In this document: piece after piece, positions 6,595 to 13,683 of the stretch | Layout of the letters: the number at the start of each line of letters is the position of its first letter | Numbering within the stretch: the first letter of the stretch is position 1 | Source: CBDUUP01 sp965370435 | Lineage (GTDB): Bacteria; Chloroflexota; Anaerolineae; Anaerolineales; UBA11579 | Reading direction: 5' to 3' | DNA: 19,200 nt | Assembly (NCBI GenBank): GCA_965370435.1 | Contig: CBDUUP010000033.1 | Coordinates: 1 to 19,200 of the forward strand | The notes under the pieces: generated by a model | The model's database searches: none | What the model was told of the DNA's origin: nothing | What the model saw: the letters and a program-made list of their open reading frames with translations, nothing else | Program-made: the position numbers and the translations under genes

Positions 6595-7288
6595 TCCCCA
6601 GCCGCTGGCGGGCCTGGGCGCAGAGACCTGCGCCGCCTTTTTCCAGCCATTCCGTGAGAGTGGGGCTGTGTTTTTTTCCCGCGGCGGCATCATTGTATAT
6701 CCCCGTTCCCCAATAAGCATACCGGACAGTTTCTGCAGGCCAGTCGCTCTCTGCGCCGGTGGCTCTGGAGATTCCCCCGTTGTACCCGGCCAGGGCCAGG
6801 CGCGGGTTGCCGCTCAGGGTTGACAAGGCTTTGGATAGGTATGCCATGCCCCTCCAGGCGTTGGTTTGAGGGTCGTAGGGGTCTTCACCGGCGGCGAAGT
6901 GAAAGGGCATGACTTGGAACAATCCCATGGCTCCGGCGGAGGATGCGGCCCTAGGGTCGCCGCAGGATTCGATCTGCATCACGGTTGCCACCAGATTAGG
7001 GTCTATTCCCCATTCGTTTCCCCAGGCAATGATCTTCGCGGCCCAGTACTGCACCTCGGGGGTGAAGAGAGGAGCCAGACCGTCGCTGCCGGAGGCGTCG
7101 CCGCGAGATTGGTTGGCGGGGAGGAGGTAGAAATTGGGTAGAGCGCTCAATGCGCAAAGCGCCAGCCCCAAACTGATCGCCAGGGCTGCCAGAGGCGGGA
7201 GGTGGATGATAGAGAGATAGCCTCCGACCGGCTGATCGGAGGCTATCTGGTTGGGGGGAGTATTTGTTGGGCGGCGAGGACGAGTCAT
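6584..7288 (-). CDS. Membrane-anchored lytic transglycosylase (SLT domain)
   Basis: A 234-residue protein: short N-terminal region, one hydrophobic signal anchor (about 31-55), then an SLT/lysozyme-like domain (about 80-200). The likely catalytic glutamate is E107 in VMQIESCGDP, followed by the family motifs SSAGAMGLFQVMP and LALAGYNGG. Such enzymes cleave the MurNAc-GlcNAc bond of peptidoglycan outside the membrane. No Shine-Dalgarno is visible before ATG 7288, and a 13-bp inverted repeat lies within the first codons, so the true start may be different. It lies 25 nt after the 4-TM membrane protein gene and probably shares its transcript. Confidence 0.88.
   Translation of the reverse strand: MTRPRRPTNTPPNQIASDQPVGGYLSIIHLPPLAALAISLGLALCALSALPNFYLLPANQSRGDASGSDGLAPLFTPEVQYWAAKIIAWGNEWGIDPNLVATVMQIESCGDPRAASSAGAMGLFQVMPFHFAAGEDPYDPQTNAWRGMAYLSKALSTLSGNPRLALAGYNGGISRATGAESDWPAETVRYAYWGTGIYNDAAAGKKHSPTLTEWLEKGGAGLCAQARQRLGITP
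7215..7248 (-). repeat. Perfect 13-bp inverted repeat in the 5' end of the transglycosylase gene
   Basis: AGATAGCCTCCGA (7215-7227) and TCGGAGGCTATCT (7236-7248) are perfect reverse complements around an 8-nt spacer. In the coding frame this covers the region just before the signal anchor (IASDQPVGGYLSI). A stable hairpin so close to the start suggests translational control or that the gene begins downstream. Confidence 0.7.
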
Positions 7289-7313
7289 AAGTTCAGGAGG
7301 CCAATGTACAGGA

Positions 7314-8048
7314 CTAGCGCCGCGTCATCTTCTCAGAATTGGAAGTTTGGGAGTTCATCCCTAATGGGTGATAGGTGGGTTCGTTCTGGGGTTGTGACAG
7401 GGGTTTGGGGGCTGGGCTGTAGCTGGGAGCCGGACGGGAGCGCTTCCGTTGAGTGTTATTGGTGGAGCGGGATGGGCGACTGAGGGGTTGGTAGGCTTTG
7501 CGCCCGGAGGATTTGCGGGGCTGATAGGAGTCAGCCTGGCTGAAGAGCCGTTCTCCGGCCACCGAGAGGGTGCCTATAATCAACACCCGGATCAGCCACA
7601 CCATGACGGCGACAAAGATGGGGACCACCTTGAGCAAGGTTTCCCGGGGGATTACTGAGTTGCCCAGGGTCTGGTGGTTGGCGATAGCCAGGGAGACACC
7701 CCACCAGGTCAATATGGCGTTCATGGCCGCGGCCAGAAGCCAAGCCCCGAACAGGTACCAGACCTCGGCAGGCTCGTCTGCGCCCTGTTCGGGGGTGAAC
7801 AGGCGGGCGATCCCGGCGAAGTCAATACCGCAGAAAGCGAGCGCCAGAATGGTCGCCCAGCGCACATTCATGAAACGCAGGTCGCCCAGCAGGTCGGTCA
7901 TGGCGTAGTCGGTGGTGGAGTAGTTGAAGACCTCGAAGGCCAGCAGGGCGGCGATGATGAGGACCCCCCAAACCAGCCCTCGGCTGATCCGAGAGTTGCG
8001 GAACATGGCCCTCAAGCCATATCCACCGGCAGTTGTTGATCTATTCAT
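7314..8048 (-). CDS. Four-TM membrane protein with basic Ser/Pro-rich tail, unknown function
   Basis: A 244-residue protein that I do not recognise by name. Four predicted membrane spans lie at about 24-44, 64-84, 97-121 and 141-164. They are followed by an about 80-residue hydrophilic tail rich in Ser, Pro, Arg, Lys and Asn (SQADSYQPRKSSGRKAYQPL and on), likely cytoplasmic and disordered. The ATG at 8048 has an excellent AAAAGGAGG upstream and a near-consensus promoter about 55 nt before that. It is the first gene of a unit with the lytic transglycosylase, so a role in cell-envelope work, perhaps as a scaffold for a wall-crossing machine, is possible but is inference. Confidence 0.8.
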   Translation of the reverse strand: MNRSTTAGGYGLRAMFRNSRISRGLVWGVLIIAALLAFEVFNYSTTDYAMTDLLGDLRFMNVRWATILALAFCGIDFAGIARLFTPEQGADEPAEVWYLFGAWLLAAAMNAILTWWGVSLAIANHQTLGNSVIPRETLLKVVPIFVAVMVWLIRVLIIGTLSVAGERLFSQADSYQPRKSSGRKAYQPLSRPSRSTNNTQRKRSRPAPSYSPAPKPLSQPQNEPTYHPLGMNSQTSNSEKMTRR

Positions 8049-8102
8049 TGGGACCTCCTTTTACTAGTCAGACAGGAAAATAGTTGGTAATACGAACAGT
8101 TA

Positions 8103-8136
8103 TTCTATTATAGAACATATTTTCTATATTTGTCAA
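8103..8136 (-). promoter_or_regulatory. Near-consensus promoter with overlapping palindrome
   Basis: On the minus strand, TTGACA (8131-8136) and TATAAT (8107-8112) are separated by 18 nt. Both hexamers are perfect consensus for the main sigma factor. The -10 lies inside the palindrome TTCTATTATAGAA (8103-8115), and a further TTCTA is at 8122-8126, so a repressor site is likely. It drives the 4-TM membrane protein and, by proximity, the transglycosylase. Confidence 0.85.
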
Positions 8137-8222
8137 GAGGGAATTTCGAGCAAATTTCTGATTTCTCCCCTTTTTCTAGTAACGAGCTACCCAATAAGAT
8201 AGTTTCCTGACTCTGTTTCTTA

Positions 8223-8720
8223 TTACTCTTGGTTGGGTTTTGACTCCCTTTGAAGAATAAATTGCTTTTGGGTTTCCATCTCCACCGCGCCGTCAACGTA
8301 CTCCCGCACCCACCGGATGGCTTCTTCCCCACCCTTTCCTAAGGCATCCTGAGCCATCGCGGCCAGGAAGATCCCCGTCCGCCCGACCCCGGCGAAGCAA
8401 TGGATGACGATGTTCTTCCCGCCCCGCACCTCAGCCAATACCGAGGCAACCGCCCCCTCGAAAGCTTGCCTGTCTTTCGGCACGCCGTAATCGGAGATCG
8501 GGAAGTTCAGAACCTCAAAGCCCTCCTCGGCGTATAACGCTTTCAGGTCGCGGCCAGATAAGCGGTGGTGTTCTTCTTCTTCCACCAACATCACGACGAG
8601 CTGAACGCCGTTCTGCCTGAATAACGCCAGGGTATCCCCCCCACGGTCGAAGTGGCCGAAGGGCATCGGGCTGCGGAAGACGTGTCCGGGTAGGTTGAAG
8701 GGGAGTACGGTGATAGGCAT
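8223..8720 (-). CDS. Dual-specificity-like protein phosphatase (cysteine-based)
   Basis: A 165-residue protein from the chosen ATG at 8720. The signature is HCFAGVGRTG with catalytic C108 and phosphate-binding R114 (the HCX5R motif), and a candidate general acid D77 in FPISDYGVPKD. The fold is that of small DSP/CDKN3-like phosphatases, which remove phosphate from Tyr/Ser/Thr or sometimes other phosphorylated substrates. The frame stays open upstream to an ATG at 8864 (213 residues), but that part lacks family similarity and contains short repetitive ATCCACAATCCGCCATG-type sequence, so I prefer the shorter form; neither start has a clear ribosome binding site. No kinase partner is adjacent. 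Confidence 0.82.
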   Translation of the reverse strand: MPITVLPFNLPGHVFRSPMPFGHFDRGGDTLALFRQNGVQLVVMLVEEEEHHRLSGRDLKALYAEEGFEVLNFPISDYGVPKDRQAFEGAVASVLAEVRGGKNIVIHCFAGVGRTGIFLAAMAQDALGKGGEEAIRWVREYVDGAVEMETQKQFILQRESKPNQE

Positions 8721-8977
8721 GGCGGATTGTGGATTGCGTATGGTTAAGTAGTCGATTTTGTCTTCGTCGTAGAATTTCTTTTGGGTGAGGGTTCCATCCC
8801 AAATAGCCACGCAATTGAGTATAACGCGCAGGCTGCTGGGAGTACGGCGATAATTATATCGCATTGGCGAATGATGGCATAGCTTTTCGCAACCTCAAAG
8901 TCTATCTCCACTGAGTCAGGAGGGCGTATTCATTGCGGGTTTTCGTCTTTAGATAATATGATCGTGAATTAGAAGCA

Positions 8978-9135
8978 CTAAGTGCTAAGTTAATCTAAAT
9001 GTTGGTAAAAGATTGAAACACTGAATCGCTGAAAAACTGAAACACTGAAAAACTTTTTCCCTGATAAACTCAGTATATTATTGGTTTCTATAAAGTAGGA
9101 AAGAAGTACAAAAATTAGCTTAACTTAGCACTAAG
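8978..9135. repeat. Imperfect 23-bp terminal inverted repeats around a 112-bp core
   Basis: The arm at 8978-9000 and the reverse complement of 9113-9135 agree at 20 of 23 positions, sharing AGTGCTAAGTTAA. The right arm overlaps the stop codon end of the GT87-like gene. Each arm also contains a small palindrome (CTTAGCACTAAG at 9124-9135 on the right; AGCACTAAGTGCT on the left). The core carries an 8-bp tandem repeat. It could be a MITE-like element or a bidirectional stem. No gene is visible from 8865 to 9130. Confidence 0.55.
9012..9053. repeat. 8-bp tandem repeat, about five copies
   Basis: Consecutive octamers ATTGAAAC, ACTGAATC, GCTGAAAA, ACTGAAAC and ACTGAAAA (9012-9051) run into ACTTTTT. 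The consensus is ACTGAAAC. Each copy has one to three changes, which fits an old simple-sequence array in a non-coding region between the inverted arms. Confidence 0.8.
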
Positions 9136-10231
9136 AAGCAACCGCTTGGTCTATTGGATGGGCGTCCCATTCTCGAAAAATAATGACCGGTACGGCGACG
9201 AGCAGTATTACCAGATAGACCGCGTCTATCCAGGCATCCCCGCCTATCAAAAAAACTCTGATAGGCGGAATCCACGAGGTGAGATAGGCGATACTCCCCC
9301 AGCGCCAATCACGTCCGGCGATGAAGATGAATACCGGTGTGAGCAATACGTAATGCCAACCCTGGACGTAAGGGGAAACAAAAAAACCGAAGACAAGCGT
9401 GAGTAGAATGCTTTGGATTGCTGTGTCTGGTTTGCGGATAAGTTTTAGAATGACGATCAGGAGTATTGGGAATGCCATGATGAGCAAACCTACATACAGG
9501 GTTGCAGGGATGCCCAAATTGGAAAAGAAAAGCCAGGGAGCTGAAAGGGTATCGCCATAAATAGGGGGGCTTTTTTGCATATGGGTTAACCAGCGTACCG
9601 GCCAGTCAAAACCAATCACTATGCCAGATATTATTATAGCGAGGATCGGCAAGCTGGCGACTTTTACCCATTCGGCCAGTTTCCATTTTCTAATGAGGAA
9701 TAGGAACAACAATAGAATGAGAACCACGTTGAAAGGCTTGACAGAGATCAGTAGAAGCGCAAGCGAAAGTAAGACCGGGCGTTTCTGGCGGATCGCATAC
9801 CATCCCAAACCAATGCCCAGAAGGACGAAAGCGTCCACCTGTCCGCTTCCTAATAGGTTCATGGTAGGAGGCATCAACAAGCTGAGAATGATGACTGCCG
9901 GCGATATCCGGGGCCGGGATGAGGGGAAAAACAAGATTACCGCTGCCAGAATGCTGATTAGAGACATCGTGGTCAGGGCAGCGCTGCCAATTTTAAACGG
10001 GAGAAAGGCCAAGGGCGCAAGAATCAGCATGAACCAGGGAGCGTTGTAGTAACGGGCGCTAGTGTCATACAGGCTTGATTCCCCATTGATGAATTGGACT
10101 GCCGCGGGGTGGACGGAATAATAGTCGGCGCCTGGGGGAACGTAAAGGGCAAAGGCAGCAAAGACGATGAGGATAGCCGCCGCCAACAAAAGGTATGGCG
10201 TATATTTATTATTCCTGAATAATTGAATCAT
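9131..10231 (-). CDS. Polytopic membrane glycosyltransferase, GT87-like
   Basis: A 366-residue, very hydrophobic protein with about nine or ten membrane spans. After the first span comes a loop with PPGADYYSVHPAAVQFINGE and SSLYDTSARYYNAPWFMLI, then PLAFLPFK. The acidic residue in the first large loop, the NAPWFM.LLAPLAFLP pattern and the later GSGQVDAFVLLG segment (about 127-138) resemble the GT87/DUF2029 family of polyprenyl-phosphate-mannose mannosyltransferases. These transfer sugars to lipid or protein acceptors on the outer face of the membrane. It lies 27 nt after the zinc-ribbon gene, likely in one transcript. Exact sugar donor and acceptor are unknown. Confidence 0.75.
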   Translation of the reverse strand: MIQLFRNNKYTPYLLLAAAILIVFAAFALYVPPGADYYSVHPAAVQFINGESSLYDTSARYYNAPWFMLILAPLAFLPFKIGSAALTTMSLISILAAVILFFPSSRPRISPAVIILSLLMPPTMNLLGSGQVDAFVLLGIGLGWYAIRQKRPVLLSLALLLISVKPFNVVLILLLFLFLIRKWKLAEWVKVASLPILAIIISGIVIGFDWPVRWLTHMQKSPPIYGDTLSAPWLFFSNLGIPATLYVGLLIMAFPILLIVILKLIRKPDTAIQSILLTLVFGFFVSPYVQGWHYVLLTPVFIFIAGRDWRWGSIAYLTSWIPPIRVFLIGGDAWIDAVYLVILLVAVPVIIFREWDAHPIDQAVAS

Positions 10232-10258
10232 GAAGCCAATCCTGGGAATCCGCTATCG

Positions 10259-10444
10259 TCAGCCTATGGCGTGGTATGCGTCGAAGACACTGTAGACTTT
10301 ATCACACTTTGAGCATTTCACGGTTTCGGTGATCTCGATTTCGCGGTTCAGTTGGTCGCAGTGGGGGCAGGTCCATTCATAGCCGGAGGAGATGAGGTCA
10401 ACGCTTTCTTCTTCGAGGTTGTCGGTTTCGTGGGGGGATGGCAT
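10259..10444 (-). CDS. Small zinc-ribbon protein, unknown function
   Basis: A 61-residue protein with two CxxC knuckles, C26/C29 (WTCPHCDQ) and C44/C47 (VKCSKCDK), spaced to bind one zinc as a ribbon. The N-terminal 20 residues are acidic. A clear AGGAG lies 6 nt before the ATG at 10444. It precedes the GT87-like gene on the same strand. Such tiny zinc ribbons can act as RNA- or protein-binding adaptors; no specific role can be read from the sequence. Confidence 0.8.
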   Translation of the reverse strand: MPSPHETDNLEEESVDLISSGYEWTCPHCDQLNREIEITETVKCSKCDKVYSVFDAYHAIG

Positions 10445-10534
10445 TTTAGCTCCTGGGGTGAAGGCAGGCGTGTGCGCGTCAGGGGATGCTAAAGAGGAGA
10501 TAAGTGAGGAGCATAGTTTCTTGATGATATTATT

Positions 10535-11515
10535 TTATAGCAGTTGCAATTGTTCCTCGGGTTGCACAAAATCCACCACACGGTTTTCTAGCCAGCTCCT
10601 AATTTCACTCTGTTCCTGCGGCAATGGGTAGGGGAATGAGAACGCGCCCTTCTCAAGTAGTTTACGATTCCCCTCAGGAGCTTGATTATTGTCCAACACA
10701 AATACAGGAAGCCATTTCTTTTTTAATGCTTCGCTAGCTCCAGTCCATGTGCCGCCTTTTTGATAATCACTGGCAATCACTAAGGCGTAATCTGCTAAAG
10801 TATAGATAAGTTTATTGCGTCCCATAGCCGCGCCTGCGCTAAATCCAGCGTTGGGAGTGTACGGCGTCAAAAGGGTCAGATCTCCGTTGGCCAAGGCCTT
10901 ACGGTACTCTGGGGCGCGAATGGCTTTTTCGAGACTATGGGCCAAAATTCCAACTGAATTTCCGCGTCCTCCTAGGGCAGCTTTCATAGATAACTTATCT
11001 ACTCCGCGCGCTCCACCCGAATAGACCACAAGCCCTGCATGGCCGCAGATGTTTCCTATTGTCTCAGCAGCTTCCTCTCCATTCTCGTCCACATTTCGTG
11101 AGCCAACCATCGCCAAACCGGGTTGGCCGGGTAAATATTTATCCCCGGCGCCAAAGAGGATCATTGGGGCTGAGTCTTTAAGGCGTTGGCGGTATTTACT
11201 GGGATATTCCTTGTCAGCTCGCGTCCAAGCCCAGATGCCTAAAGACTTCAGCCTCTCTAGCTCAATTGCTAATACCCCACCTCTGGCTAACAGTGTTTCT
11301 AATCTCTGTGATCTTTCATCTGGAAGTTTAACCATTGCATTTATCTCAGAAGCTGATTGCCCCAATAAATCAGCCGGTCGGAGTGAGTGTGCATGAAGCT
11401 TGCGTGCCAGTGGATTCCATTCCCGTAGGGTCAATGGCTTTAAAGCGCTGTCTTTAGGCAACCCTAAACGGGAACCTAGAAGGAGGAGGGCTTGAGAATC
11501 AGGTGATATTTCCAT
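10535..11515 (-). CDS. DprA/Smf-family (SLOG fold) DNA-processing protein
   Basis: A 326-residue protein from ATG 11515, which sits 2 nt after the RecQ-PRTase stop. The Rossmann-like core shows VGSRNVDENGEEAAE (137-), the loop YSGGARGVDKLSMKAAL (165-), AGAAMGRNKLIYTLADYALVI (227-) and KGGTWTGA (253-260). All match the order of DprA motifs, where this fold binds ssDNA and loads RecA during transformation. The N-terminal about 100 residues are helical and may correspond to the SAM-like region. No clear winged-helix follows the core: only about 60 residues remain, ending QLQLL. KGGTWTGA rather than the usual SGSL-type loop suggests a subfamily linked to RecQ-PRTase genes. Base composition is AT-rich compared with the HerA unit. 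Confidence 0.88.
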   Translation of the reverse strand: MEISPDSQALLLLGSRLGLPKDSALKPLTLREWNPLARKLHAHSLRPADLLGQSASEINAMVKLPDERSQRLETLLARGGVLAIELERLKSLGIWAWTRADKEYPSKYRQRLKDSAPMILFGAGDKYLPGQPGLAMVGSRNVDENGEEAAETIGNICGHAGLVVYSGGARGVDKLSMKAALGGRGNSVGILAHSLEKAIRAPEYRKALANGDLTLLTPYTPNAGFSAGAAMGRNKLIYTLADYALVIASDYQKGGTWTGASEALKKKWLPVFVLDNNQAPEGNRKLLEKGAFSFPYPLPQEQSEIRSWLENRVVDFVQPEEQLQLL

Positions 11516-11517
11516 TT

Positions 11518-13605
11518 TTACGATCCTACTCCAGCAAAAGCGAGAGCGAAGGGGAATACTGGTCCGCTGCCATGCGAGCGCAGAAGCCAACCCGCAATTG
11601 TCATAGTCCATCTTGAGTCTACAATATCGTCTATCAATAACACTGATTCTGGAGAGATAGCGGCTTCGCCCTCTATTATAAGGCTTTTGTACACGTTTTG
11701 GGCTTGCATGTAACTATTGTGCATGGTTTTTTGTTCAGGCGTTTTCATCTTGCGAACCAGTACAGATTGAAAGGGCAATTCCAACATCTGTGCTAAACGG
11801 TTCGAAAAATCATACACTAAATGTGGCCTTTTCAGAGATGGGATCGCGGTTACCCATGTGGGGAAAGGGTTTGGTTGCCAGCGCGATCGGATAAACTTGG
11901 CGGCTGCTTCAACTAGATCATCGCTAAATGAATCGGCCTCATATTTACCAACCCGCACTGCAATTCCCCAACCAGAGTCTCCATAATGGCACAAGGCGTA
12001 TCCAGGCCTGATTTGATGTTCTTCGGGTATATGGGTTTTCACGCCCGGGATAATATCTTTGGGGAGCCACTTGCGCGGTTCAATGCCCATCGGATTTAGG
12101 CTTAGGAACTCATGGGCTTTGGCAATTAACTCTGTTGAAGCGCTTGGCTCAAAGCCGCGCCCCTGGCAGTTGGCGCATATGCCACACGGAGTGATTAGTG
12201 GGTCATCAAGAGCGCGCCCTAGATATTCCATCAAACATCCACTGTAGTCAACATAAGCATTTACCTGTTCTAGTTCGCTATACCGCAGGTTGGTAATTTC
12301 TTGAACACGTTCAGAATTGGGTTTCCAGGGATTGGGAGTTCTGAAAAACCGTCTTTGTCTATCATCGGTCACACCAATAGCTCCATCGACCTCTAACAGT
12401 TTCAAGGCTTTTTCTGCCGTGGATTTTTGAATATTTATTTTATCCAATAGCTCACGGCGTGATAGCTGTTCGTTTTCTTCAAGCGTTTCCAGAATGGTGA
12501 GCATTATTTTCGCACTTGGAAATGCAGTATCTATGAAATGTTGATGTATTTCTTGGTCTTCAGAGCCACTGAGCAATATTCCATAGGCTCGATCAATAGC
12601 GCGCCCCGCCCGGCCAACTTGTTGATAATAGGCTACAACTGAATTTGGTTTTTGAAAATGGATCACGAAGCCCAGGTCTGGTTTATCAAAACCCATTCCT
12701 AAGGCAACCGTAGCGACCAAGGCTTGAACCTCATTGTTTATTAAGGCTTGTTCTAGTCGTTCCCTTTTAGAATTTTCAAGTTTTCCTGAATAGGCTTCTG
12801 CATTTATGCCTTGAGACTGCAACCATTGCGCGACTCGCTCCGTGTCAGCCACAGTCAGGCAATAGATAACACCGCTATGGTTAAATCTTGTGTAAAGCGC
12901 GTTGATGGTCTCCGCCAACCAGGCTAAACGGTGGCTTTGTTCTGGGATGATAAGATTTTGCAGGCGTAGAGTGTCGCGGGTAAGAGGTCCACGAAGAATC
13001 TTGAGGTCAGCGCCGAGTTGAGAAGTTATGTCATCGATAACCCGATTATTGGCTGTAGCTGTGGTACTCAAAACAGGCATTCCAGAGGGAAGTAGTTGTA
13101 GAATGCGGGTTATCCGGCGGTAGTCGGGACGGAAATCATGTCCCCAATCGGAGATGCAGTGGGCTTCATCAACGACGAACAAGCCAATACGTCCCTGCAT
13201 GGTTGGGAGAGTATTGTTTATAAAGTGTTGATTTGCCAACCGTTCAGGAGATATTAGGAGCACGTCGCAGGCATCATCAGCCAGGGCGGTTTCTGCTGCG
13301 GTCCATTCATCTCGATTACCGCTGTGAATCGTAAACGCTTGAATACCAATTCGGGTTGCCATCTCGATCTGGTTCCGCATTAACGCCAACAAAGGGCTTA
13401 TCAGCAGGGTTGGACCAGCCCCTTGTAATCGCAGCAACTTTGTAGCCAGAAAATAAACTATACTTTTCCCCCAACCAGTACGTTGCACCAAAAGAATTCG
13501 TTCCTTTTTTCCTACGATTGTTTCAATGGCCTCCCACTGGCCAGGCCGAAATTTAGCTTCTTCGCCAAGCATTTTCTGGAGCAAGGCGAGCGCTTTCTTG
13601 TACAT
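11518..13605 (-). CDS. RecQ-family DNA helicase fused to a phosphoribosyltransferase domain
   Basis: A 695-residue protein. The helicase core (1-350) has Walker A TGWGKS (43-48), DEAH (146-149) in VVDEAHCISDWGHDFRPDYR, STTATA (180-185) and motif VI QQVGRAGRA (328-336). A RecQ zinc-binding region follows, with C457, C474, C477 and C480. No HRDC domain is seen. Residues about 580-695 form a ComF-like phosphoribosyltransferase with PTWVTAIPSLKRPHLVYDF and the PRPP-loop motif VLLIDDIVDSRWTM (655-668). RecQ unwinds DNA 3' to 5'; the PRTase may act on nucleotides or just bind. AAAGGGA lies upstream of the ATG. The DprA-like gene follows 2 nt downstream. Confidence 0.93.
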   Translation of the reverse strand: MYKKALALLQKMLGEEAKFRPGQWEAIETIVGKKERILLVQRTGWGKSIVYFLATKLLRLQGAGPTLLISPLLALMRNQIEMATRIGIQAFTIHSGNRDEWTAAETALADDACDVLLISPERLANQHFINNTLPTMQGRIGLFVVDEAHCISDWGHDFRPDYRRITRILQLLPSGMPVLSTTATANNRVIDDITSQLGADLKILRGPLTRDTLRLQNLIIPEQSHRLAWLAETINALYTRFNHSGVIYCLTVADTERVAQWLQSQGINAEAYSGKLENSKRERLEQALINNEVQALVATVALGMGFDKPDLGFVIHFQKPNSVVAYYQQVGRAGRAIDRAYGILLSGSEDQEIHQHFIDTAFPSAKIMLTILETLEENEQLSRRELLDKINIQKSTAEKALKLLEVDGAIGVTDDRQRRFFRTPNPWKPNSERVQEITNLRYSELEQVNAYVDYSGCLMEYLGRALDDPLITPCGICANCQGRGFEPSASTELIAKAHEFLSLNPMGIEPRKWLPKDIIPGVKTHIPEEHQIRPGYALCHYGDSGWGIAVRVGKYEADSFSDDLVEAAAKFIRSRWQPNPFPTWVTAIPSLKRPHLVYDFSNRLAQMLELPFQSVLVRKMKTPEQKTMHNSYMQAQNVYKSLIIEGEAAISPESVLLIDDIVDSRWTMTIAGWLLRSHGSGPVFPFALAFAGVGS

Positions 13606-13637
13606 AGTATTTCCCTTTCTTTTGTGATATCCGTCTA

Positions 13638-13666
13638 AGATTAGTCCAAATTCTCGCTTAGTTCAA
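13638..13666 (-). promoter_or_regulatory. Candidate promoter for the RecQ-PRTase/DprA pair
   Basis: On the minus strand TTGAAC (13661-13666) and TAATCT (13638-13643) are spaced by exactly 17 nt, in the 78-nt gap between the DinB-like gene and RecQ. Each hexamer departs from consensus by two positions. It would start the RecQ unit independently of the HerA operon. Confidence 0.5.
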
Positions 13667-13683
13667 ACATCACTCATTACCAA

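Noticed and set aside
8721..8864. N-terminal extension of the phosphatase to ATG 8864
   Set aside because: No family resemblance and intergenic-type repeated ATCCACAATCC sequence; kept only as an alternative start.
9012..9053. Short repeats considered as a CRISPR array
   Set aside because: Period is 8 bp without spacers and no cas genes are nearby; it is simple-sequence DNA.
11516..11611. Longer DprA reading frame beginning at 11611
   Set aside because: It would run into the end of the RecQ-PRTase gene and its residues have no DprA character; ATG 11515 is adjacent to the RecQ stop.
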